Positions 57,968 to 64,000 of a stretch of 64,000 nucleotides of DNA are shown here, one piece after another. The DNA comes from Cryobacterium sp. PH31-O1 (GTDB lineage Bacteria > Actinomycetota > Actinomycetes > Actinomycetales > Microbacteriaceae), in contig NZ_JASITB010000001.1 in NCBI RefSeq assembly GCF_030063455.1, forward strand, positions 902,965 to 966,964. Reading direction: 5' to 3'. The translations under genes were made by a program, and so were the position numbers. Position 1 is the stretch's first letter; each line of letters opens with the position of its first letter. A model generated the notes under the pieces. That model was not told the origin of the DNA and searched no databases. It was given only the letters and a program-made list of their open reading frames with translations.

Positions 57968-58685
57968 GACGACAACGCTACGGCACCCGACCTTGGTCGC
58001 TGAACCTCCCGAAGCGCCACCACTTCCACCTTCCGGGACTCCGACATGCCACATCCCGACACCACAAACACCACGACCCCGGCCGTCACCACCGCCAGCA
58101 CGGCACGACAATTGAATTGCATCATTCCACCTCAGACAGATCCACCGACGAGATCTTCTCTGCAGGTAACGCCGCGTGTCGTCTCGACACGCTTGCGGCT
58201 TGTAGCTCCACCCGGTTTGCCCGGTCACGGCCACGGCCGATACTCGGAGTATTAAAGAAGTACTGCTTTCGGAGAAGGGCGCACAGGATCAACGCTGCGG
58301 TATCTACCGGTGCAGTACTAGTTCACATCCGTGATCATCCCATGTTCTCGCATCGCAACGCGGCGAACCGGCTGGCCGGCGCTGTCGCAATTGGGGATGG
58401 GCTCCACGCGTAAGCGCCCCGCGCGGCGCCAGAACCTGCAGGTGAAGCGCCGGCGTGGCAATCGGTGTCGGCTCCTCGCACGAACAATCCCGAACGGTGA
58501 CCAAAACGTTCGAGCAGCAGTTCCGACAGAGATGATTCCGCAACCATATCGGCCACACGACGGCTCGAATGTCGAACCCCCGGGAACCTCGTCCAGCACG
58601 GTCCGATTCAATCACTATTGGCTTGACGGTCGGTCCAAAGTGGCCGGACTCAGCACGGCTCGTGTCAACACGATTAGATGGGGTG
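57968..58685. other. 718-bp region without an intact gene
   Basis: I see no supportable coding frame here. The part at 58425-58478 is a relic of an integrase 3' end (listed separately). The stretch around 58440-58560 may hold further integrase debris: on the minus strand it reads SELLLERFGHRSGLF, like a disrupted 'LGHRS' block. The first 150 bases hold the divergent promoter region of the 57257 gene. Confidence 0.6.
58425..58478 (-). pseudogene. Relic of a tyrosine integrase 3' end
   Basis: On the minus strand it reads EEPTPIATPALHLQVLAP, nearly identical to the last residues of the integrase at 63034-63873 (EEPAPIATPALHLQVLAP). At DNA level the 54 bases match 63067-63120 except for about seven positions, in the same orientation. 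It is either a former attachment-site remnant or the scar of a second integrase copy. Confidence 0.75.
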
Positions 58686-59114
58686 ATGAATGCAAATTAT
58701 CGGTTCTCATCCGACGTTGCCGAGATCGACCGTGACCAGGTGCACCGTTGGATCAGCGAGCAGACCTACTGGGCGCCCGAACGATCACGCTCACGGCAAG
58801 ACGCAGCGATCGACGGATCACGCAATTACGGCGTCTATGACAGCGTGTCCAACAGACAGGTCGCCTACGCGCGCGTCATCACCGACGGCGTCACGTTTGC
58901 CTGGCTCTGCGATGTCTTCGTCGACCCTGCGGTTCGCGCTCACGGCATCGGCAAGGCCCTCATCGCGGGCATTCTCGAGGAGTGCGATCCCCTGGAACTA
59001 AGGCGCATCGCCCTCTCGACCAACGATGCACACGGCCTGTATTCCAATCTCGGGTTTACCCCTTTGGGCGCCCCAGAGACGTGGATGGAGCGCATCGTCA
59101 ACCCTGGCGTGTAG
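58686..59114 (+). CDS. GNAT N-acetyltransferase, 142 aa
   Basis: ATG 58686; a GTG codon directly before it in frame is an alternative. GNAT fold: WISEQTYWAPERSRSRQDAAIDGSRNYGVYDSVSNRQVAYARVITDGVTFAWLCDVFVDPAVRAHGIGKALIAGILEEC with the acetyl-CoA loop R-A-H-G-I-G-K-A. The C-terminus has RIALSTNDAHGLYSNLGFTPL. The opening 'DRDQVHRWISEQTYWA' resembles a widespread group of small-molecule acetyltransferases. Substrate unknown. Confidence 0.9.
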   Translation: MNANYRFSSDVAEIDRDQVHRWISEQTYWAPERSRSRQDAAIDGSRNYGVYDSVSNRQVAYARVITDGVTFAWLCDVFVDPAVRAHGIGKALIAGILEECDPLELRRIALSTNDAHGLYSNLGFTPLGAPETWMERIVNPGV

Positions 59115-59177
59115 CCGAAAGACGACTATCCGCGAGGTGGGATCTGCTCGCGTGTTCTCGACCGATATCGTGGGAAG

Positions 59178-59642
59178 ATGCTTCACCTGACCCCCACGAC
59201 TCCCTCGGATCTGAAGGACGTGACCGCGTTTCTTAGCGCAGCTGACCTCACTCTCAGCGGGCTTGACTCTCCCTCCGTGGAACTTTGGACCGCACGCGAC
59301 GCGGAAAGCAGTCGCATCGTGGCCAGCACGGGCTACGAGCGCAGCGACGACAACCACCACGTTCTCATCCGCAGCGTGGCCGTCGACCCGGCCCTTCGAG
59401 GTCACGGCATGGGCCTCGAATTAGCACGCTTTGCCCTCGATCGAGCGGCCGACGCGGGAGCCGATCGAGCCTGGCTCTTCAGCCGACGTTCCGGCCCTTT
59501 CTGGCAGAAAGTCGGATTCGTTTCCGCAGACAGCAACGAGCTAGCGTTAGCACTCGCATCAACGCATCAGGTGCGGCTCTTTTCTGAAACCGGACAGCTC
59601 CAACACGAGGTCGCCTGGAGTCGACTCCTCCAAGGAGGTTGA
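59178..59642 (+). CDS. GNAT N-acetyltransferase, ArsN-like, 154 aa
   Basis: ATG 59178. N-terminal LTPTTPSDLKDVTAFLSAADLTLSGLDSPSVELWTARDA, acetyl-CoA site LIRSVAVDPALRGHGMGLELARFALDRAADAGADRAWLFSRRSGPFWQKVGFVSADSNELALALASTHQ. The order and phrases such as 'VAVDPxxRGxGxG' and 'FWxxxGF' recall the ArsN2 group of GNATs associated with arsenic genes, but no arsenic gene is nearby. Follows the previous GNAT by 63 bases. Confidence 0.8.
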   Translation: MLHLTPTTPSDLKDVTAFLSAADLTLSGLDSPSVELWTARDAESSRIVASTGYERSDDNHHVLIRSVAVDPALRGHGMGLELARFALDRAADAGADRAWLFSRRSGPFWQKVGFVSADSNELALALASTHQVRLFSETGQLQHEVAWSRLLQGG

Positions 59643-59776
59643 CGCCCAGTTTGCCCTGCAACCTGCCACCCCTGCCCGTAAGGGGAACCGTCATCGGGCA
59701 CGATTAGGGTCTGCGGAGTCTAATTTAACGATGCCCATTGCCTTCAAACGGGCTTCTCCAAGCCGAGTGCTATGAG

Positions 59777-60112
59777 TCAGGACGTGAGCATCCAGATGAG
59801 CGCGGCGGCGTTGACCAAAGCCGTGATCGCAGGCCCTAGGGTCTTGACGCGATCGGAGATCACGCCACCGATCACGGCATCAAACCCCTGGACCAGAACC
59901 ACGGCCAGGGCCGCGGCGGCCTCGAAGGCGATCGATGAACTTAATAGGCCAACCACAGCGACGACGATAAGAGCCACGCTTCTTGCCAGCGCATACATTG
60001 ACGGAAGGCGAGACTCTCGGATTGCGGCGCGCAAGCCGGACACAGCGTACCCGCCGCTCACTAACGAGCTGATGAGTGTCAGAGAGGCGCAGATCCAAAA
60101 GGCTGCTGGCAT
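59777..60112 (-). CDS. Four-helix membrane protein, 111 aa
   Basis: ATG 60112. Four hydrophobic stretches: PAAFWICASLTLISSLVSGGYAVSG, YALARSVALIVVAVVGLLSSSIAF, EAAAALAVVLVQGFDAVIGGVI and LGPAITALVNAAALIWML. The 'QGFDAxIG' phrase occurs in small DUF4267-like membrane proteins, but I do not make that call. Function unknown. Confidence 0.7.
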   Translation of the reverse strand: MPAAFWICASLTLISSLVSGGYAVSGLRAAIRESRLPSMYALARSVALIVVAVVGLLSSSIAFEAAAALAVVLVQGFDAVIGGVISDRVKTLGPAITALVNAAALIWMLTS

Positions 60113-60243
60113 ACCGTCAGCTTAGCCAACGGCCGCCCGCGATCGTGCTCGCGCTCGCAAGAACTCACCCAACGCTCAGCGGGCTTATGTCCCAGTCATT
60201 GCCTCTGTGAGGGCACGCGTAGTGGTGTTGGGCCGAGGCCTGG

Positions 60244-60687
60244 CTAAATACTGTTGACGATTTGGAGGAGTAGAGAGTTCAAGGACTGGCTAGAGGTGGG
60301 TGCGATTCCTGCTTGTCCGAGGTCGTTGGTGTCAAGGGCTGATTGCCAAGCCTCGTGCACGCGCTTATCGCCGACGCTGGTGAGCTCCACGGGATTTGGT
60401 CGACCGCGCTCTCGCAGCGGACTTCGCCTGATCAGTCCCATGTCCTCCATCCCTTGAAGAAGCGGGGCCATGCTCTGTGGCCTGACGAGGGTGGCTCGGG
60501 CAAGTTCTGCCTGGGTCATCGTGCCCCCGGCAGCGAGCTGCGCCAACACACCGAACTGCACCGGATTGAGGGAATGACCTTCGAGAGCTTCAGTCATGAT
60601 GTGGCCGGCACGTCGGGCAGCTCGGATGAGACTCCACATCAAGACGCTGTCGATGTCGTTTTGGCTGATCTGGATACGGTCGGTCAC
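60244..60687 (-). CDS. MarR-family transcriptional regulator, 147 aa
   Basis: ATG 60687. wHTH: LMWSLIRAARRAGHIMTEALEGHSLNPVQFGVLAQLAAGGTMTQAELARATLVRPQSMAPLLQGMEDMGLIRRSPLRERGRPNPVELTSVGDKRV. The length and the wing (RSP..RGRPNPVELT) are canonical. It is divergent from the NAD(P)-binding gene at 60750, with a perfect 24-bp palindrome between them, its probable operator. Confidence 0.93.
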   Translation of the reverse strand: MTDRIQISQNDIDSVLMWSLIRAARRAGHIMTEALEGHSLNPVQFGVLAQLAAGGTMTQAELARATLVRPQSMAPLLQGMEDMGLIRRSPLRERGRPNPVELTSVGDKRVHEAWQSALDTNDLGQAGIAPTSSQSLNSLLLQIVNSI

Positions 60688-60711
60688 TCCATCATCGTAG
60701 GGCGCGTATTG

Positions 60712-60735
60712 TGAGAAACAGTTATCTGTTTCTCA
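60712..60735. promoter_or_regulatory. Perfect palindrome, probable MarR operator
   Basis: TGAGAAACAG-TTAT-CTGTTTCTCA spans 60712-60735: two perfect 10-bp arms around TTAT. It lies in the 62-bp gap between the divergent MarR and NmrA-like genes. Binding there could block both promoters. Confidence 0.85.
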
Positions 60736-60749
60736 AAGAATCGAGAATT

Positions 60750-61634
60750 ATGTCCCATCCTGTAGGCCAGAAGATCCTCGTCACGGGGTCGACCGGCGAT
60801 ATCGGACGTCGGTTGGTTGCCCAGCTTTCCCGAGACGGGCACCCCGTCGTCGCGATGTGCCGCAAACCAGAACAGATCGCTGATTTCGAGCAGCACGGCA
60901 TTGAAGCGGTATTCGGAGATCTAGAGAAACCAGCCAGTATCGCTAAAGCCTTGCAGGCATGCGACCGAATGTTTCTTCTAACTGTTGCAGGGAGAGCGCA
61001 GCAGGAGCATGGCCGCCATGGTGTTGAGGCGGCGCAAGCGGCGGGTATTCGACATGTCGTGCACTTATCGACCGGTGACGCGAACCCGAACTCGCCCATC
61101 CCCTGGGCCAACGCTCCGGCCCATACGGATGCCGTGTTGAAGCAGCGTTCCGGTTCATGGACGATTCTGCGCCCGAGTGCGTTCATGCAAAATCTGGTGC
61201 AGTCAGCGGTACCGATCAAGAAGGGTGTGTTTCCGCAGACCGCCGGGCGGGGGGTATTGGCGTGGATCGACACGGAAGACATTGCCCGTGTAGCGGCGAC
61301 GGTGCTGACCAACGAGGGACACGAGGGTAAGGAGTATTACCTAACCGGTCCCGAATTGTTGACAATGTCAGATGTCGCGTCGCACCTGACGGCTGTGTTG
61401 AACTATCCGGTTCGACACCTTCACCTGCCAGGACCGCTGTTTTTCCTCGCATTGAGAGCGGGCGGACTGGACTCCTGGACCGCCCGGGGTTTGGTGCACC
61501 AGTTCATCGACGTCGTCCGCAAAGGACATGACTTCGGGGACCTCATCACGGACACAGTGCACGTCCTGACCGGAACCCCGGCGAGAAGTGTCCGGGAGTA
61601 CCTGGTGGAGAACCGGGCAGCGTTCGCCCGCTGA
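60750..61634 (+). CDS. NmrA-like NAD(P)-binding protein (atypical SDR), 294 aa
   Basis: I start at ATG 60750 (MSHPVGQKILVTGSTGDIGRRLVAQL); the upstream in-frame start would lie within the operator palindrome. Rossmann motif TGSTGDIGRRLV, DLEKPASIAKALQACDRMFLL, HVVHLSTGDANPNSPIPW, WTILRPSAFMQNLVQS, AWIDTEDIARVAATVL and YYLTGPELLTMSDVASHL. It matches the NmrA/quinone-reductase-2-like atypical SDRs that are often paired with a MarR or HxlR regulator in oxidative or quinone stress responses. Confidence 0.9.
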   Translation: MSHPVGQKILVTGSTGDIGRRLVAQLSRDGHPVVAMCRKPEQIADFEQHGIEAVFGDLEKPASIAKALQACDRMFLLTVAGRAQQEHGRHGVEAAQAAGIRHVVHLSTGDANPNSPIPWANAPAHTDAVLKQRSGSWTILRPSAFMQNLVQSAVPIKKGVFPQTAGRGVLAWIDTEDIARVAATVLTNEGHEGKEYYLTGPELLTMSDVASHLTAVLNYPVRHLHLPGPLFFLALRAGGLDSWTARGLVHQFIDVVRKGHDFGDLITDTVHVLTGTPARSVREYLVENRAAFAR

Positions 61635-61935
61635 GCCCCCACAACATGGCAGTCCCAACTCGACACCGCGGGTCGGTGGCGCGCTCGGGTCCCAGGAAGC
61701 CAGGAGCACGATCGCGACCGCAGATAGTCGAGGATTGGGATGGAACGTTCGCTCGGCAGCGTGGCCTCGAGTATTCGACGTTTTCCGATGTGCGCGTCGG
61801 CCACATTCCTGCCGCGGCGAAAGCGCGGGCGAGCCGTCCGGTGCTGATGAACTTTGCACTGCTCCGGGACGGCTGCCGTTTGGCGGCGCCGCGGCGCTGC
61901 GGCCGTCGCCTGCCTGGCCGGCCTGCTCTTTTGTA
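61635..61935. other. 301-bp gap without a supported gene
   Basis: Open frames here lack ribosome-binding sites and have Arg/Pro-biased composition typical of antisense or intergenic DNA. No hairpin with a T-tract was found. It separates the NmrA-like gene and the convergent Pr6Pr-type gene. Confidence 0.5.
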
Positions 61936-62574
61936 CTAAGACGCGGTAGTCGCCAAGACGTCTAGTTTCATTATCTTCACTCGGCTGAGTGCGTACACCC
62001 CGAAGCCAAAGACTATGGTCGTGACCGAGATGGCAACGCAGTAAACGGCCACCGATCCGTAGCCGGTGGCGGGGTCGAGGAAGGGGTAGGGCACCCAGCC
62101 GTCAGTGGCTCCGCGGATCAGGATCACCACTATCCAGATAATCGGGTAGATCAACACCAACCAGAGCTTGCTGTATGGCAGCTTCTTGCGATCGGCGAAG
62201 AGTATCCAGTCCAGCAGGGCATAGATCGGGATGATCACGTGCAGGATGTTACTCGACCAGCGAAGGTCGAATGAGCCTGCAAGCGAGGCGCCAGATAGCA
62301 GGGTGTTGTAGACCAGCCCAACCAGAACAATGACCGTGGTCGCAGCCGCCCGCAGGAAGACGACCCAGGATGGTTGTGTTTTACGTCTGAGGATGAAGTA
62401 AGCCGAGGCGAAGAAAGCGACCATCAGGATGATGTTGCTTTGAGTTGTGAAGTATCCGAAGAAGTTGAAAAAATTGATCGGACCCCGCGCGGCGCTGTAG
62501 ACGAACTGGCCAATGACCGCGATGACAATCGCGACCCCGGCCGCCAGGCGCAATAGACCGGGAAGTTGCTTCAC
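61936..62574 (-). CDS. Pr6Pr-family membrane protein, 212 aa
   Basis: ATG 62574. Six transmembrane segments; key phrases: GPINFFNFFGYFTTQSNIILMVAFF, VYNTLLSG, SNILHVIIPIYALLDWILFADRKKLPYSKLWLVLIYPIIWIVVILIRGATDGWVPYPFLDP. The 'NFFSYFTxQSN', 'HxxxPxxxxxDWxLF' and 'WYPYPFLDP' pattern defines the Pr6Pr family (six-TM proteins of unknown function, common in actinobacteria). Confidence 0.9.
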   Translation of the reverse strand: MKQLPGLLRLAAGVAIVIAVIGQFVYSAARGPINFFNFFGYFTTQSNIILMVAFFASAYFILRRKTQPSWVVFLRAAATTVIVLVGLVYNTLLSGASLAGSFDLRWSSNILHVIIPIYALLDWILFADRKKLPYSKLWLVLIYPIIWIVVILIRGATDGWVPYPFLDPATGYGSVAVYCVAISVTTIVFGFGVYALSRVKIMKLDVLATTAS

Positions 62575-63033
62575 TGTGGTTAGCCAATCTGAGTAGGGCC
62601 GCGACGCCTCGTCCCACCGCTGCAGGTCACGGTATCAAAAGCGTAGTTTATGAACATTACCGTTTAGCTCATTGAATGTCGTTGCTCCAGGCGGGACAAT
62701 TCGACCAAGGTGAAAAACTCTCCCGTAAATGCGATTTACGGATATATTCACGACCAGGCCCGCGACGACCGGCAAGCGGCAATTGAGGCGCCTCCGAAGG
62801 TGTGGTCGAGGGAAGTTTTGGGCCCTGATCATCCGCTCGTAAGCCGGACCACCAGCGGAAACGTCCCCGTGGAGATTGGAATGTGCCGCCAGCCTGAGCA
62901 CACTTGTGGCGCTTACCTTGCCCGTAAGGAAATCCCGCTTATAAGCGTCATACGGGACCACCCTTGGGAGCTCTGACTGTCGGACAACCCTGGGGATACA
63001 AGATGTCTCACTCGCGATCAGCACCTGACGAAA
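62575..63033. other. 459-bp region without a supported gene
   Basis: A minus-strand frame at 62635-63024 is open but has no ribosome-binding site and no recognisable fold. GC is lower than the flanks (62640-62760). The region abuts the integrase stop at 63034, where attachment sites are often found, but I see no clear att core. Confidence 0.5.
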
Positions 63034-63873
63034 TCAGTCTTGTGCCGCGTTCGCGGGCGCGCTCCGAGGCGCCAAAACCTGCAGGTGCAGCGCGGGCGTA
63101 GCAATCGGCGCCGGCTCCTCCGGTTCGATGTAGTGTTTCTTCGCGATCTTGGGGCTGTTCCCGAGAACCTCGGCAGCGGTCTCCGCGCCGGTCGCACGGG
63201 CAATCACAGTGCCGGCGGTACGCCTGAAAGTATGCGGCGTGACTTTCAAATCAGAGAGCCCGGCGTCGGCGAGCATTTTGCGCAAAGTTCGCCGCACGTT
63301 GTAGGGCGACAGCGGTGTCCCGACCCGAGTGAAGAAGACCAGGTGGTCGTCGTGCTCGTCCTCAAGGAGGGCGAGTCGAGGTCGCAATACGTCGGCCGTG
63401 AAATCTGGCACCTGCAGTGTTCGAGTCGATGATGATGTTTTTGGGTGGTCTTGGCGGTAGACCGATTTTCCCTTGATAACCACCCGGGTGCCCGCGACGG
63501 TCACCTGCATGGGAACCACCGTGTCGTCGATGTCTCGTTTGCGCAGGGCGAGCGCCTCTCCAATGCGGTCGCTGGTGCCGAGCATCACCTCGATCACGTC
63601 CTTGACCTGACTATCGGGCCGCGGTCCGCTGACGGCAGGCCCGCTCCGCCACGACGACACCGCCTGCCGCACCTCGTGCAAATGATCGAGATTGAGCGCG
63701 ACCGGCTTGCTCGTCGGTGGCTTGAGGCGGCTCGTGCCACGCACCAGATTATGGTGCAGCGCGTCCTGTCTCAGCGCATAGTTGAACATGAGGTTGAGCA
63801 CCACGCGACTGTGCCGGGCATGCGCATAGGAGATCTTGTCTGCCTCTTGAGAAACTGATCCAGCCGCCCGGTT
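63034..63873 (-). pseudogene. Tyrosine recombinase (phage-type integrase), 5' end removed by an IS
   Basis: The open frame reads from the IS junction at ~63873 to TGA 63034. It begins within the core-binding domain (QEADKISYAHARHSRVVLNLMFNYALRQD) and contains the catalytic domain: Arg in MLGTSDRIGEALALRKRDI, HTFRRTAGTVIA (HxxR) and Tyr in KHYIEPEEP. The third-box LGH is LGN here (VLGNSPKIAKKHYI), so the conserved His is Asn. The last residues (EEPAPIATPALHLQVLAP) recur at 58425-58478. The N-terminal arm-binding domain is lost or displaced beyond the IS, so it is probably inactive. Confidence 0.85.
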
Positions 63874-64000
63874 GGGGACTGTCTCTTAAACGGTGTTTCC
63901 GGCCTGACGCGCTGGACGTGGGTCTGGCGGGAAAGGTGCCGTGATGACGACACTTGATGCTGTGACGAAGAAGACGAAAAATGAGCCCACCCGTGAGGCG
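63874..64000 (+). mobile_element. Left end of an insertion sequence (IS256-like), partial
   Basis: The integrase frame ends abruptly at GGGGACTGTCTCTTAAACGG (63874-63893), which puts a stop in that frame. A GAGACAGTCCC-type terminal repeat and a transposase start ~70 bases inside the end fit IS256-type elements of actinobacteria. The rest, including the right end and target duplication, lies outside the window. Confidence 0.6.
63944..64000 (+). CDS. Transposase, N-terminal 19 codons (IS256-like)
   Basis: ATG 63944 (or GTG 63941) behind GAAAGG at 63931-63936. It reads MTTLDAVTKKTKNEPTREA and runs off the window end in frame. The start is consistent with an IS256-family transposase, but 19 residues cannot prove the family. 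Confidence 0.55.
   Translation, partial: MTTLDAVTKKTKNEPTREA

Noticed and set aside
58304..58615. Minus-strand 103-codon frame as a gene
   Set aside because: Only EEPTPIATPALHLQVLAP is recognisable and belongs to an integrase tail; the rest is out of frame or unrelated, so I list a relic only.
61646..61939. Plus-strand frame of 97 codons after the NmrA-like gene
   Set aside because: Arg/Pro-rich with no start signal and no similarity that I recognise.
62635..63024. Minus-strand frame of 129 codons upstream of the integrase stop
   Set aside because: No ribosome-binding site, no recognisable motif, and an irregular composition; most likely a chance open frame.

Overview
The window is high-GC DNA from an actinobacterium, most likely a member of the Microbacteriaceae. 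The gene content supports this: DUF3039 and 'MGSLTYDRV' (DUF7882-type) small proteins, an NrtR-nadABC-cysteine desulfurase operon, a mycothiol-dependent maleylpyruvate isomerase-like enzyme, a polyprenol-phosphomannose synthase beside a GT39 mannosyltransferase, and many GTG starts. Genus and species cannot be fixed from the sequence alone.

Bases 1 to about 19,980 are the right-hand part of a siphovirus-type prophage. It runs from the tail end of a minor capsid gene through head-tail connectors, an inserted HNH homing endonuclease, major tail protein, tail assembly chaperones with a programmed -1 frameshift (A AAA AAA G at 4539-4545), tape measure, distal tail protein, baseplate and fibre genes, and a cluster of small holin-like membrane proteins. 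The last 5 kb holds accessory genes: on the minus strand a lipoprotein, a 48-residue ribbon-helix-helix regulator with twin operators, and a RelA/SpoT-fold synthetase translationally coupled to an 84-residue protein; also an integrase relic, a Tat-exported M23 peptidase and a small membrane protein. The prophage end coincides with a truncated cpaF/tadA secretion ATPase gene (19975-20442), so the element appears to be inserted in that gene.

From 20.5 kb the window is core chromosome. It holds a 3-hydroxybutyrate dehydrogenase with an MHS transporter and LysR regulator, tRNA-Leu(TAG) with two DedA proteins, a CDF metal exporter, rdgB-rph-murI, pncB, and an ABC exporter whose ATPase carries a histone-H1-like tail. 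A cell-wall glycopolymer block follows (34.0-41.8 kb): nucleotidyltransferase, TagG/TagH-like ABC exporter, CDP-glycerol glycerophosphotransferase-like enzyme, two GT2 enzymes and a CDP-alcohol phosphotransferase. Then come an HtrA protease, an aminotransferase, an Old Yellow Enzyme, an alpha/beta hydrolase, a nitrilase-family enzyme, the mannosyltransferase pair, and the NrtR-controlled de novo NAD operon, in which the cysteine desulfurase can build the Fe-S cluster of NadA.

The last 6 kb is accessory again: two GNAT enzymes, a MarR/NmrA divergent pair around a perfect 24-bp palindrome, and a Pr6Pr-type membrane protein. These lie between two diverged copies of the 3' end of a tyrosine integrase gene. 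The larger integrase copy at the right edge is itself cut by an insertion sequence whose transposase begins at 63944.
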